Source of the DNA: Bartonella vinsonii subsp. vinsonii
GTDB lineage: Bacteria > Pseudomonadota > Alphaproteobacteria > Rhizobiales > Rhizobiaceae
Assembly: GCF_902825235.1 (NCBI RefSeq)
Contig: NZ_CADEAJ010000001.1
Location: forward strand, 313,096 to 377,095
DNA: 64,000 bases
Direction: 5' to 3'
Of the stretch, positions 35,479-46,279 are shown piece by piece. A program made the translations under genes and the position numbers. The stretch's first letter is position 1; each line of letters opens with the position of its first letter. The notes under the pieces are model-generated. The model saw only the letters and a program-made list of their open reading frames with translations, was not told where the DNA came from and ran no database searches.

Positions 35479-36329
35479 TAAGAGTGATCCTTTTTGTAAC
35501 TCCCTGTTAAAGGGTCAAAAAAACCACTAAATTCATATTTGATTGGACCCGTCATGATAATGTGATCATCTTCTCGATAAAAAATATTCAGTGTTCCCCC
35601 TAGTAAATTCACATCGATATGGCGTTTTGTAAGTCCACGTCGATAAGCCGCCACCGCACTCGCACAAGCAGCACTTCCACATGCTTGCGTTAATCCTGCT
35701 CCTCGCTCCCATGTGCGTAAATTTAGGCTTTTCTTTGACGTAACATAAGCAATAGAAATATTGCAGCGCTCGGGGAAAAGGGGATCATGTTCAAGTTTTG
35801 GTCCGTACTTTTCTAATGGAATATGTTGAATATCATTCTCAACAAAAAAAATAGCATGGAGATTGCCCATAGATACAAGGCAAGCGTCTTTTAAAGGACC
35901 AGCAGTAAGCTCTACGTGATTGGTATCAACTATTTCACGTGAAACAGGCATCTCTTTTGCATTGAAATAGGGCTTTCCCATATCGACAGAGATAAGTCCA
36001 TCAGCGTGGCGTTTTCCTTCAATAATTCCAGCGGGTGTTTCTAATTGAAAAGTTTCACCAAGATTATGGTCTGTCAGCCACGCAATTACGCAACGGGTAC
36101 CATTTCCACAAGCTTTAGCCATGGAACCGTCAGCATTCCATATTTCAATGCGAAAGTTGGCTTCTTTTTTTGTTGATGTGTGGATGGCCATAATCTGATC
36201 AAAGTGTGTTTGAGGATCTTTCGATAAAGCAAAAATTGCTTGTTGTGTAAGAGCATCTGCGCTTTCGCGCATGTCAGCAACAATGATTTGATTTCCAAGA
36301 CCGTTCATTTTACTGAATGGTGTTTTCAT
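35478..36329 (-). CDS. dapF: Diaminopimelate epimerase
   Basis: Converts LL- to meso-diaminopimelate for lysine and peptidoglycan. The 283-aa product has both catalytic cysteines, in KACGNGTRC (about residue 73) and QACGSAACASA (about 224), with the substrate-binding MNGLGNQ at the N terminus. First gene of the dapF-mtaB-ftsY-yciB unit. A parS-like sequence lies within its codons (PVSRE). Confidence 0.95.
   Translation of the reverse strand: MKTPFSKMNGLGNQIIVADMRESADALTQQAIFALSKDPQTHFDQIMAIHTSTKKEANFRIEIWNADGSMAKACGNGTRCVIAWLTDHNLGETFQLETPAGIIEGKRHADGLISVDMGKPYFNAKEMPVSREIVDTNHVELTAGPLKDACLVSMGNLHAIFFVENDIQHIPLEKYGPKLEHDPLFPERCNISIAYVTSKKSLNLRTWERGAGLTQACGSAACASAVAAYRRGLTKRHIDVNLLGGTLNIFYREDDHIIMTGPIKYEFSGFFDPLTGSYKKDHS
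35932..35945. promoter_or_regulatory. parS-like site inside dapF (one mismatch)
   Basis: ATTTCACGTGAAAC differs from the ParB consensus at its first base only. It lies about 12 kb from the putative origin and 5 kb beyond parB. Confidence 0.7.
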
Positions 36330-36561
36330 AAAATTTCTCTATTTTTAGTGATTTCTCACAAAAGATATATGACTGAAAGCCTTATGAATTTCCAGTACTT
36401 AATCATAAAACGAGTAGTAAAAAATTATTTATCGTTTAAAATAGCCAATTTTTATCCTGTTTTTTTTAATTTGTTAATTTATCTTTGTAAAATGCCATAT
36501 AACAAATATTCACCTATTTCTTTGGGTGAGCTTATTTATTGTTGTGGGAAAGAGTATAGAT

Positions 36562-37107
36562 ATGTCATTTTCAAAAATTTCGTTTTTCGTTGCAATATCA
36601 ATTGTAATTTCTTTAGCAGGATGTTCAACATCTCGCTTTGACAGTAACAATGACGATAACACATTAGAAGTTTTTTATCCACTTCAACAAGTGCAAACAG
36701 AGGTGATGTCTGATCTGCCATCTTCTTATTCGTCGGCATCTGAAGCAGCAAATGTTTCGATGTATGAGAAAGGAGATTCCCAAAGTGATGGACGAATGGC
36801 TAATCTCGAAGTACCAAACAATGCCATTGATTTGTTTCCTGCAAGTATTGCTGGGGTGTGGAATCTTTCTATGGGGGGTAAAGTTTGCAGAATTGCAACA
36901 CCACAAACGAAATTTGGTCAAGGATATCGCGCTGGTCCTTTACACTGTCCGGGAATCGTTTCTCAGGTAAATTCGTGGACTGTTAAAGGAAAAAGATTAT
37001 ATTTCTATAATAATGCAGGGCGTGTTATCGTTACCCTTTATTCCTCCAATGTTGATCGTTTTGAGGGACGTACACTTGATGATTATCCTGTTGTTTTAAG
37101 CCGTTAG
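36562..37107 (+). CDS. Omp19-like outer-membrane lipoprotein, protease-inhibitor (Inh) fold
   Basis: Resembles Brucella Omp19. I start at ATG 36562 (181 aa). Residues 1-20 form a lipoprotein signal with lipobox LAGC, so the mature N-terminal Cys should be lipidated. A low-complexity Ser/Asp-rich linker follows (to about residue 88). The C-terminal domain contains IAGVWNLSMGG, CRIATPQTKFGQGYRAGPLHC (its first 20 residues) and LYSSNVDRFEG, matching Omp19 closely from memory. Two cysteines, CRIA and HCPG, should form the AprI/Inh-type disulfide. Omp19 inhibits host proteases and is a known antigen; that role here is inference. Confidence 0.85.
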   Translation: MSFSKISFFVAISIVISLAGCSTSRFDSNNDDNTLEVFYPLQQVQTEVMSDLPSSYSSASEAANVSMYEKGDSQSDGRMANLEVPNNAIDLFPASIAGVWNLSMGGKVCRIATPQTKFGQGYRAGPLHCPGIVSQVNSWTVKGKRLYFYNNAGRVIVTLYSSNVDRFEGRTLDDYPVVLSR

Positions 37108-37206
37108 ATCATTTTTGGCTGCTTATGAAAAATAAGAAATTTGTACTCAGGTTTGTGAAGAGAACTTATATTTTTCATTGAGAATAGGTTGAAAAAGGTT
37201 GTTTGG

Positions 37207-38385
37207 ATGGTGTTAGTGTCAACGCGCTATAAGGAGCTGGTGTACAAAGGAGAAATAAGTTTTGATCCTGCTCAATTGGCTTTAACAAAGCATTTTGATC
37301 ATTTATTGCAAGATATTGTAGAGAAAAATATTTCTCGTCCTTGGGCATTTTGGCATTTCTTTAAGAAAAAAAAACAAACCTTTGTTCATGCTTCAAAGCA
37401 AGGTAAGATTTCCTTTCAGGGGTTGTATATTTATGGTGAAGTAGGGCGAGGCAAAACCATGCTCATGGATTTGTTCTTTTCTTGTTTGCACCAAGAGTCT
37501 AAAAAACGTGCCCACTTTAATGATTTCATGGCTGATGTGCACGAGCGCATTAATGTTTACCGTCAAAAATCATCTGCAAAAGCTGGAAAAGATAATCCTA
37601 TTTTGGCTGTTGTTGAAGATCTCGCACGAGAAGCTCAAGTGCTTTGTTTTGATGAATTCAGTGTAACAGATATTGCGGATGCTATGGTATTGGGGCGTCT
37701 TGTTTCTGCTTTGTTTGATAAAGGGGTTTTCTTCATTGCCACTTCAAACGTTGCTCCAGATAATCTTTATTATAATGGTTTAAATCGAGAACTTTTTTTG
37801 CCTTTTATTCAAGTTTTGAAAGCACATGTTCACATTCTCAATCTTGATGCAAAAACAGATTATCGTCTTGAAAAATCAAATCCACAACATGTGTATATAA
37901 CGCCGTTAGGATTGGAAACCAATAAATGTATGGATCAAGCTTGGGCATTGGTGCTGCAGGGACAGAAAGAAACATCTCATGAACTTTTTATAAAAGGACG
38001 TATTGTTCATATTCCACGTGCTGGAGAGGGATGTGCACGCTTTGATTATCAAGATTTATGTGCAACGCCTTTGGCTGCAGCTGAGTATTTAGCATTGGGG
38101 GAGCATTATCATACGATTTTTATCGATAATGTACCCGTGATGGATGATACATGTCGCAATGAAACAAAACGGTTTATTTTACTTATTGATATTCTTTATG
38201 AACGCAACATAAGATTATTTATGTCAGCTGCGGTTGTACTTGAGGATTTATATAAAGGTTGTGCACAGACGGCGGAAACATTTGAGTTTAAAAGAACACA
38301 ATCGCGTCTTTTTGAAATGCAAAGTCAAGATTATTTGAAATTTTGGGCAGAGCGCTTTCCTTTAAAGGAGAAAAGCGGAATATAA
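37207..38385 (+). CDS. zapE: Cell-division ATPase ZapE (AFG1 family)
   Basis: AAA-type ATPase that binds FtsZ during stress-time division in E. coli and relates to mitochondrial AFG1. I use ATG 37207 (392 aa), with AAAAAGG upstream, in place of TTG 37189. It has Walker A GEVGRGKTMLMDLFF (about residues 80-94), Walker B LCFDEFSVTDIADAM and the sensor region FIATSNVAPDNLYYNGLNRELFLPFI (its first part near residue 180). In Rhizobiales zapE commonly precedes mdh, as here. Confidence 0.92.
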   Translation: MVLVSTRYKELVYKGEISFDPAQLALTKHFDHLLQDIVEKNISRPWAFWHFFKKKKQTFVHASKQGKISFQGLYIYGEVGRGKTMLMDLFFSCLHQESKKRAHFNDFMADVHERINVYRQKSSAKAGKDNPILAVVEDLAREAQVLCFDEFSVTDIADAMVLGRLVSALFDKGVFFIATSNVAPDNLYYNGLNRELFLPFIQVLKAHVHILNLDAKTDYRLEKSNPQHVYITPLGLETNKCMDQAWALVLQGQKETSHELFIKGRIVHIPRAGEGCARFDYQDLCATPLAAAEYLALGEHYHTIFIDNVPVMDDTCRNETKRFILLIDILYERNIRLFMSAAVVLEDLYKGCAQTAETFEFKRTQSRLFEMQSQDYLKFWAERFPLKEKSGI

Positions 38386-38532
38386 CTTTGCCTGTACGTA
38401 AACGGTAAAAATAATAACTCTTTGAACTTAAAAGAAGTGTGATAAATCTGTTGTATTTTTTTAAAATTCATTTTATCGATATTTCATGGTAATTTTCTGA
38501 TAGTTGTTTCTGTGGAGAGTTGTTGCTTCTAT

Positions 38533-38571
38533 GAAAGAGAAATTTGGTAAGTTTCATCTCTTTCTCTTTTT
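38533..38571 (+). terminator. Terminator-like hairpin between zapE and mdh
   Basis: GAAAGAGA (38533-38540) pairs with TCTCTTTC (38557-38564), followed by TCTTTTT. A competing pairing ATGAAA (38531-38536) with TTTCAT (38552-38557) overlaps it. It lies about 100 bases upstream of mdh and about 150 past zapE, so it could end zapE transcription or act as an mdh leader attenuator. Confidence 0.45.
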
Positions 38572-38631
38572 AATGATTTATTGAAAATAGAGCTAAGATC
38601 AAAGAAATATTCAGTATACTGGCGCTGATAA

Positions 38632-39630
<999 letters not shown>

Positions 39631-39722
39631 ATTGAGCAAGGTTCTGTTCATGAAAACAGAGTATTTAAAATATAATAATTTAAGGATTAATGAAGTGATC
39701 CGTAAAAGAAAAGGACAAATGC

Positions 39723-40919
39723 ATGAATATCCATGAATATCAGGCTAAACGTCTGCTTCATGAATATGGAGCACCAATTGCAAATGGTGTTGCTGTTTAT
39801 TCTGTAGAGCAAGCTGAAAAATGGGCAAAAAAATTGCCAGGACCACTCTATGTGGTCAAAAGTCAGATACACGCTGGTGGTCGTGGTAAAGGAAAGTTTA
39901 AAGAACTTGGTCCTGATGCAAAGGGTGGTGTTCGGCTTGCAAAATCTGTTGAAGAAGTTGTTGCACATGTCCAGGAAATGCTCGGTAAAACTTTGGTAAC
40001 AAAACAGACTGGGCCAGAGGGCAAGCAGGTCAATCGTCTTTATATTGAGGATGGTGCCGATATTGAGCGAGAGCTTTATCTTTCACTTTTGGTTGATCGT
40101 AGTGTTGGTCGGGTTGCTTTCGTTGTTTCAACGGAAGGAGGGATGGATATTGAAACAGTTGCTGAAGAGACACCAGAAAAAATATTAACTCTACCCATTG
40201 ATGCTGTACAGGGTGTTACTGCTGCCGATTGTACAAAGCTTTGTGATGCACTAGAATTGCGCGATAGTGCAAGAGAAGATGGTGAAAAACTTTTTCCAAT
40301 TCTCTATAAGGTGTTTTGTGAAAAAGATATGAGCCTTCTTGAAATCAATCCGCTTATTGTGATGACAAGTGGCCATTTGCGCGTTCTTGATGCAAAAGTT
40401 TCTTTTGATAATAACTCCTTGTTCCGTCATCCAGATATTTTGGAATTGCGCGATATCTCAGAAGAAGATCCAAAAGAAATTGAAGCATCAAAACATGATC
40501 TTGCTTATGTTGCTCTTGAAGGCACAATTGGTTGCATGGTCAATGGGGCGGGTCTTGCTATGGCGACAATGGATATCATTAAGCTTTATGGGGCAGAGCC
40601 CGCAAATTTTCTTGATGTTGGTGGCGGAGCTTCAAAAGAAAAAGTAACTGCTGCTTTTAAAATTATCACCGCTGATCCAAATGTTAAAGGTATTTTGGTT
40701 AATATTTTTGGTGGCATTATGCGTTGCGATGTGATTGCTGAAGGTGTGGTTGCTGCTGTGAAAGAAGTTGGTTTAAAGGTTCCTTTGGTTGTTCGTCTTG
40801 AAGGCACAAATGTTGAGCAGGGTAAAGCGATTATCAGTGAAAGTGGTTTGAACGTTATTCCCGCTGATGATTTAGATGATGCTGCTCAAAAAATCGTTGC
40901 AGCCGTGAAGGGAGCTTAA
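39723..40919 (+). CDS. sucC: Succinyl-CoA synthetase subunit beta (ADP-forming)
   Basis: With SucD, converts succinyl-CoA to succinate while making ATP or GTP. The 398-aa ATP-grasp protein begins [18 protein letters not shown] and has the nucleotide-binding [12 protein letters not shown] (about residues 46-57). The metal-binding EINPL (about residue 208) and C-terminal [13 protein letters not shown] are present. Three bases separate it from sucD, so translation should be coupled. Confidence 0.96.
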   Translation: MNIHEYQAKRLLHEYGAPIANGVAVYSVEQAEKWAKKLPGPLYVVKSQIHAGGRGKGKFKELGPDAKGGVRLAKSVEEVVAHVQEMLGKTLVTKQTGPEGKQVNRLYIEDGADIERELYLSLLVDRSVGRVAFVVSTEGGMDIETVAEETPEKILTLPIDAVQGVTAADCTKLCDALELRDSAREDGEKLFPILYKVFCEKDMSLLEINPLIVMTSGHLRVLDAKVSFDNNSLFRHPDILELRDISEEDPKEIEASKHDLAYVALEGTIGCMVNGAGLAMATMDIIKLYGAEPANFLDVGGGASKEKVTAAFKIITADPNVKGILVNIFGGIMRCDVIAEGVVAAVKEVGLKVPLVVRLEGTNVEQGKAIISESGLNVIPADDLDDAAQKIVAAVKGA

Positions 40920-40922
40920 GCT

Positions 40923-41825
40923 ATGTCGATTCTTGTGAATAAAGATACAAAAGTTCTGGTTCAAGGGCTTACGGGAAAAACAGGGACGTTTCATACAGAA
41001 CAAGCGCTTGCTTATTATGGCACGCAAATGGTTGGTGGTGTTAATCCTAAAAAAGGGGGTGAAACATGGGAAGGTTCAAAAGGTGAAACGCTTCCTATTT
41101 TTGCTAGTGTTGCTGAGGGAAAGGAAAAGACAGGAGCGGATGCTTCCGTTATCTATGTTCCTCCCGCAGGGGCTGCAACTGCTATTATGGAAGCTATTGA
41201 TGCCGAAATCCGTCTCATTATCTGTATTACGGAAGGCATTCCTGTTATGGATATGGTTAAAGTAAAGGCGCGATTGGAGAAATCAAAATCACGTCTTATT
41301 GGTCCTAATTGTCCTGGTATTCTCACCCCTAATGAATGTAAAATCGGTATTATGCCCGGTTCTATTTTTAGAAAAGGCTCTGTCGGTGTTGTGTCGCGGT
41401 CGGGAACTTTAACTTATGAAGCAGTCTTTCAAACCACTCATGAAGGTCTTGGGCAGACTACAGCTATTGGTATTGGTGGTGATCCTGTTAAGGGCACAGA
41501 GTTTATTGATGTGTTAGAGATGTTTTTAGCTGATGAGGAAACCCAATCTATTGTTATGATCGGTGAGATTGGTGGTTCTGCTGAAGAAGAAGCGGCACAG
41601 TTTCTCCAAGATGAAGCAAAAAAAGGTCGTAAAAAGCCAGTGGTTGGTTTTATTGCTGGTCGTACAGCCCCTCCAGGACGTACAATGGGTCATGCTGGTG
41701 CTGTTATCTCTGGTGGTAAAGGTGGAGCAGAAGATAAAATTGCTGCAATGGAAGCAGCTGGAATTCGCGTTTCTCCTTCTCCATCGCAGATAGGAAAGAC
41801 TTTGATGTCGGTTTTGAAGGGGTAA
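40923..41825 (+). CDS. sucD: Succinyl-CoA synthetase subunit alpha
   Basis: Carries the transiently phosphorylated His and binds CoA. The 300-aa product has the CoA-binding [15 protein letters not shown] (about residues 16-30), [11 protein letters not shown], and the active-site His in [13 protein letters not shown] (His about residue 255). A 15-bp perfect hairpin follows four bases after its stop. Confidence 0.96.
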   Translation: MSILVNKDTKVLVQGLTGKTGTFHTEQALAYYGTQMVGGVNPKKGGETWEGSKGETLPIFASVAEGKEKTGADASVIYVPPAGAATAIMEAIDAEIRLIICITEGIPVMDMVKVKARLEKSKSRLIGPNCPGILTPNECKIGIMPGSIFRKGSVGVVSRSGTLTYEAVFQTTHEGLGQTTAIGIGGDPVKGTEFIDVLEMFLADEETQSIVMIGEIGGSAEEEAAQFLQDEAKKGRKKPVVGFIAGRTAPPGRTMGHAGAVISGGKGGAEDKIAAMEAAGIRVSPSPSQIGKTLMSVLKG

Positions 41826-41829
41826 AAAA

Positions 41830-41863
41830 TCACCTGAATAAGAATTTTTTCTTATTCAGGTGA
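41830..41863 (+). repeat. Perfect 15-bp hairpin between sucD and sucA
   Basis: TCACCTGAATAAGAA (41830-41844) and its exact complement (41849-41863) enclose TTTT. No T tract follows (GACATTGG), so it is not a complete terminator for + strand transcripts. It may act as a 3' stability element or partial terminator that sets the ratio of sucCD to sucAB message. Confidence 0.7.
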
Positions 41864-41979
41864 GACATTGGATATAAAAAGGTGAAGTTTTTTGAATTTT
41901 CTGATCTTTGTTTGCTTGACAAGTATTGAGAGGTCAAAAAGAGATATAAGGAGACGGAATAAATGTTCCGGAGAGGTAT

Positions 41980-44979
41980 ATGGCAAGGCAGGACGAAATA
42001 AATAGTCTTTTTGCACAAACGTCTTTTCTGTATGGTGGAAATGCGGATTATATAGATCAGCTTTATGCCGAATATGAAAAAGATCCCACCAGTGTAGATT
42101 CACAGTGGCGTACTTTTTTTGAAAACCTTCATGATAAAAAAGAAGATGTTCTCAGAAACGCTGAAGGGGCAACATGGCAACGTGATCATTGGCCGTTAAA
42201 GGCAAATGGTGAGTTAGTTTCTGCTCTTGATAGCGATTGGTCTGCTCTTGAAAAGCATGTTGGTGATAAATTAAAAGAAAAAGCAGCAGCGGGTGCTGTG
42301 CAAAAAGGAAAAGCTTCTAGCGAACAAGATATTATTCGAGCAACGCGTGATTCTGTTCACGCACTTATGATGATTCGTGCTTTTCGAGCACGTGGGCATC
42401 TTCGTGCACGGCTCGATCCTCTTCAATTGGCGGAAAAACTTGAAGACTATAAGGAACTTTCTCCGGAAGCTTACGGTTTTACCCCTGCTGATTACGAGCG
42501 ACCAATTTTTATTGATAATGTTTTAGGATTGGAATACGCGACTATTCCGCAAATGCTTGAGATTCTCAATCGTACTTATTGCTCAACGATTGGTGTGGAA
42601 TATATGCATATTTCTGATCCTGCTCAAAAAGCATGGCTTCAAGAGCGTATTGAAGGACCGGATAAACACATTGCCTTCACACAGAAAGGCAAGAAAGCTA
42701 TCCTTAATAAGCTTATTGAGGCAGAAGGGTTTGAACAGTTTCTAGATACGAAATATAAGGGAACAAAACGTTTTGGACTTGATGGTGGTGAAGCACTGAT
42801 TCCTGCTCTCGAGCAGATTATTAAATGTGGTAGTGCTTTGGGTGTGCAGGAAATTATTTTAGGAATGGCGCATCGTGGTCGTTTGAACGTTCTTTCACAG
42901 GTCCTTGCAAAACCACATCGAGCTATTTTTCACGAATTCAAAGGGGGATCTTATAAACCTGATGATGTAGAAGGATCAGGTGATGTCAAATATCATTTGG
43001 GAACTTCAGCTGATCTTGAATTTGATGGTAAAAAAGTTCATTTATCGCTTGTGGCTAATCCATCTCATCTTGAGATTGTTGATCCAGTTGTTATGGGAAA
43101 GGCACGGGCTAAACAAGATCAACTTATGGGATTTACACACACTGATGAACTTCCATTAAGTGAACGTTCAAAGGTTTTGCCATTGCTTATTCATGGTGAT
43201 GCTGCTTTCGCTGGGCAAGGTGTTATTCAGGAAACTTTTGGTCTTTCAGGTCTTAAAGGTTACAGCGTTGCAGGCTCTGTTCATGTCATTATCAATAATC
43301 AGATTGGCTTTACAACGGATCCGCGTTTTTCGCGCTCTTCGCCTTATCCATCAGATGTAGCAAAGATGATTGATGCCCCTATTTTTCATGTGAATGGGGA
43401 TGATCCTGAAGCTGTTGTTTTTGTTGCAAAAGTCGCAACAGAATTTCGTCAAATTTTCCATAAACCCGTGGTAATTGATATGTTCTGTTACCGCCGTTAT
43501 GGACATAATGAAGGAGATGAACCCTCCTTTACACAACCGCTTATGTATAAAGCAATTCGTAATCACAAAACGACGCTGCAGCTTTATGGTGAACAGTTAG
43601 TAGCGGAAGGAGTGGTGGTTTCAGAAGAAATCGAGCGGCAAAAGAAGCAATGGCGCGATAAGCTTGAGAGTGAATTTGAAGCTAGTGCTTCTTATAAACC
43701 CAATAAGGCTGATTGGCTTGATGGGAGCTGGACGGGTTTAAAAGCTTGTAGTAGTGCTGATGAGCAGCATTGTGGGACAACAGGTGTTGCAATAGAGACT
43801 TTAAAGGAAATTGGTCAGAAACTTGTTGAGATTCCAGCAGATTTTCATGTGCATAAAACGATACAGCGTTTTTTGAGTAATCGTGCTAAAATTTTTGAAA
43901 CTGGAGAAGGCGTTGATTGGGCAACTGCTGAAGCTTTGGCTTTTGGTTCACTCTGCTTAGAAGGAGCGCCGGTGCGTCTTTCTGGTGAAGATGTAGAACG
44001 TGGGACTTTTTCACAACGCCATTCAGTTCTTTATGACCAAGAAAATGAAGCGCGTTATATTCCTTTGAATCATTTACAGAAGGGGCAAGCTCTTTATGAG
44101 GTTGTCAATTCTATGCTCTCTGAAGAAGCCGTTCTTGGTTTCGAATATGGATATTCCCTTGCTGAACCTCGGGGATTAACACTTTGGGAAGCGCAATTTG
44201 GTGATTTTTCTAATGGAGCACAGGTCATTTTTGACCAATTTATTTCTTCCGCAGAGCGCAAATGGCTCCGTATGTCTGGTCTAGTGTGTTTGTTGCCTCA
44301 TGGTTTTGAGGGGCAAGGGCCTGAGCATTCTTCGGCACGTTTGGAGCGTTTCCTTCAACTTTGTGCCGAAGATAATATGCAGGTTGCTAATTGTACGACA
44401 CCTGCAAATTATTTTCATATTTTGCGTCGCCAGATTAAACGCGATTTCCGTAAACCTTTGATTTTAATGACACCAAAATCACTTTTGCGTCATAAGCGGG
44501 CTGTTTCTTTCCTCAGTGAAATGGGACCAGAAATGAGTTTCCAGCGTTTGTTACTTGATGATGCAGAACGTCTCAAAGATTCTGCCATTAAATTGCAGAA
44601 AGATAGTAAAATTCGCCGTATCGTTCTTTGTACAGGTAAGGTTTATTACGACCTTTATGAAGAACGTGAAAAAAGAGGCATTGATAATGTTTATTTGCTG
44701 CGTGTTGAACAGCTTTATCCTTTTCCTGCGAAAGCTTTGGTGGATGTGTTATCGCGTTTTTTACAAGCAGAAGTTGTTTGGTGCCAAGAAGAACCAAAGA
44801 ATATGGGGGCTTGGTCATTTATTGAGCCTTATTTAGAATGGGTTTTGACGCATATTAATGCGCAATATTCACGTGCACGTTATGCGGGGCGTCCTGCAAG
44901 TGCATCACCGGCCTCTGGGTTGATGGTGAAACATCTTGAACAGCTTTCTGCGTTTCTTGAAGACGCATTAGGTTCTTAA
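41980..44979 (+). CDS. sucA: 2-oxoglutarate dehydrogenase E1 component
   Basis: Thiamine-diphosphate enzyme that decarboxylates 2-oxoglutarate and passes succinyl to SucB. The 999-aa product is near the usual rhizobial length. It has the E2-binding N terminus ([17 protein letters not shown]), [11 protein letters not shown] (about residue 300), ThDP-binding [10 protein letters not shown]...NNQIGFTT and the C-terminal [12 protein letters not shown] 41980 follows GGAGAGG by 3 bases. TTGACA at 41916-41921 could be a -35 element for a separate sucA promoter, but the spacing to GATATA (41943) is 21, which is poor. Confidence 0.96.
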   Translation: MARQDEINSLFAQTSFLYGGNADYIDQLYAEYEKDPTSVDSQWRTFFENLHDKKEDVLRNAEGATWQRDHWPLKANGELVSALDSDWSALEKHVGDKLKEKAAAGAVQKGKASSEQDIIRATRDSVHALMMIRAFRARGHLRARLDPLQLAEKLEDYKELSPEAYGFTPADYERPIFIDNVLGLEYATIPQMLEILNRTYCSTIGVEYMHISDPAQKAWLQERIEGPDKHIAFTQKGKKAILNKLIEAEGFEQFLDTKYKGTKRFGLDGGEALIPALEQIIKCGSALGVQEIILGMAHRGRLNVLSQVLAKPHRAIFHEFKGGSYKPDDVEGSGDVKYHLGTSADLEFDGKKVHLSLVANPSHLEIVDPVVMGKARAKQDQLMGFTHTDELPLSERSKVLPLLIHGDAAFAGQGVIQETFGLSGLKGYSVAGSVHVIINNQIGFTTDPRFSRSSPYPSDVAKMIDAPIFHVNGDDPEAVVFVAKVATEFRQIFHKPVVIDMFCYRRYGHNEGDEPSFTQPLMYKAIRNHKTTLQLYGEQLVAEGVVVSEEIERQKKQWRDKLESEFEASASYKPNKADWLDGSWTGLKACSSADEQHCGTTGVAIETLKEIGQKLVEIPADFHVHKTIQRFLSNRAKIFETGEGVDWATAEALAFGSLCLEGAPVRLSGEDVERGTFSQRHSVLYDQENEARYIPLNHLQKGQALYEVVNSMLSEEAVLGFEYGYSLAEPRGLTLWEAQFGDFSNGAQVIFDQFISSAERKWLRMSGLVCLLPHGFEGQGPEHSSARLERFLQLCAEDNMQVANCTTPANYFHILRRQIKRDFRKPLILMTPKSLLRHKRAVSFLSEMGPEMSFQRLLLDDAERLKDSAIKLQKDSKIRRIVLCTGKVYYDLYEEREKRGIDNVYLLRVEQLYPFPAKALVDVLSRFLQAEVVWCQEEPKNMGAWSFIEPYLEWVLTHINAQYSRARYAGRPASASPASGLMVKHLEQLSAFLEDALGS

Positions 44980-45011
44980 TTTATGACTACTCTGATGTAT
45001 GGAAAAATATT

Positions 45012-46247
45012 ATGACTACTGAAATCCGTGTTCCTACTTTGGGCGAATCGGTTACTGAAGCGACAGTTGGCAAATGGTTTAAAAAACTTGGTGAAGCTGT
45101 CGCTATGGATGAGCCCTTGGTTGAATTAGAAACTGATAAAGTGACAGTTGAGGTTCCTTCACCTGTTGCGGGAAAATTGTCTGAAATTATTGCAAAGGAA
45201 GGCGATACAGTTGAAGTGAATGCACTTTTGGGAGCGGTTGAAGCTGGAGCAGCTGGTGTTGCTAAATCACCGTCGTCTTCTGAGATATCTGTGTCTGCAG
45301 CTCCATCTGAACTGAAGCATCCTTCTTCAAGCAATACAATGCCCCCTGCTCCTTCGGCAGCAAAATTGATGGCTGAAAATAATATTGCGAAAAGTGATAT
45401 TTTGGGTTCTGGAAAACGTGGACAAATTCTTAAAGAAGATGTTCTTAATGTTTTGACACAAGGGATAAAAGCGCCACCTCCTGCTGTTTCTGCGTCCAGC
45501 TCTGCACCTGCTTTTGTATCTAGTTCTTCCGTTGCTCCTGTTCAGGAAATGCGTGAAGAACGCGTTCGTATGACAAAATTGCGTCAAACAATTGCACGTC
45601 GTCTTAAGGATGCACAGAATACAGCGGCAATGTTAACCACGTTTAATGAGGTTGATATGTCTGCTGTGATGGATTTGCGCAAGCGTTATAAGGATCTTTT
45701 TGAAAAGAAACATGGTGTTAAGCTTGGTTTTATGGGATTTTTTACCAAAGCTGTTTGTCATGCGTTAAAAGAACTTCCTGCTGTTAATGCGGAAATTGAT
45801 GGGACAGATATTATTTACAAGAATTATGTTAATGCCGGAATTGCTGTTGGAACAGATAAGGGACTTGTCGTTCCTGTCGTTCGTGATGCAGATCAGATGT
45901 CGTTGGCAGAAATTGAAAAGGAAATAGGACGTTTGGGGCGTCTCGCTCGTGATGGAAAATTAGCAGTTTCTGATATGCAAGGCGGAACTTTTACCATTAC
46001 CAATGGCGGGGTTTATGGATCGTTAATGTCGACGCCGATTTTGAATGCACCACAATCTGGTATTTTGGGAATGCATGCCATTAAAGAGCGGGCAATGGTT
46101 ATTGATGGCCAAATTGCCATTCGCCCTATGATGTATTTGGCACTTTCTTATGATCATCGTATTGTAGATGGTCAAGAAGCTGTGACTTTTCTTGTGCGTG
46201 TTAAGGAAAGTTTAGAAGATCCGGAACGCCTTGTTCTTGACTTGTAA
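45012..46247 (+). CDS. sucB: Dihydrolipoyl succinyltransferase, E2 of 2-oxoglutarate dehydrogenase
   Basis: Core of the 2-oxoglutarate dehydrogenase complex. The 411-aa product has the lipoyl domain at residues 1-78 with the lipoylated Lys in [14 protein letters not shown] (Lys43). A Ser/Ala/Pro linker follows, then the E1/E3-binding domain ([23 protein letters not shown], first 20 about residue 112). The catalytic domain ends with [14 protein letters not shown] carrying the active His and Asp. It lies between sucA and lpd with short gaps. Confidence 0.96.
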   Translation: MTTEIRVPTLGESVTEATVGKWFKKLGEAVAMDEPLVELETDKVTVEVPSPVAGKLSEIIAKEGDTVEVNALLGAVEAGAAGVAKSPSSSEISVSAAPSELKHPSSSNTMPPAPSAAKLMAENNIAKSDILGSGKRGQILKEDVLNVLTQGIKAPPPAVSASSSAPAFVSSSSVAPVQEMREERVRMTKLRQTIARRLKDAQNTAAMLTTFNEVDMSAVMDLRKRYKDLFEKKHGVKLGFMGFFTKAVCHALKELPAVNAEIDGTDIIYKNYVNAGIAVGTDKGLVVPVVRDADQMSLAEIEKEIGRLGRLARDGKLAVSDMQGGTFTITNGGVYGSLMSTPILNAPQSGILGMHAIKERAMVIDGQIAIRPMMYLALSYDHRIVDGQEAVTFLVRVKESLEDPERLVLDL

Positions 46248-46279
46248 AAGTGCAATTTTCAGGATGAAAGGAAAAACGG

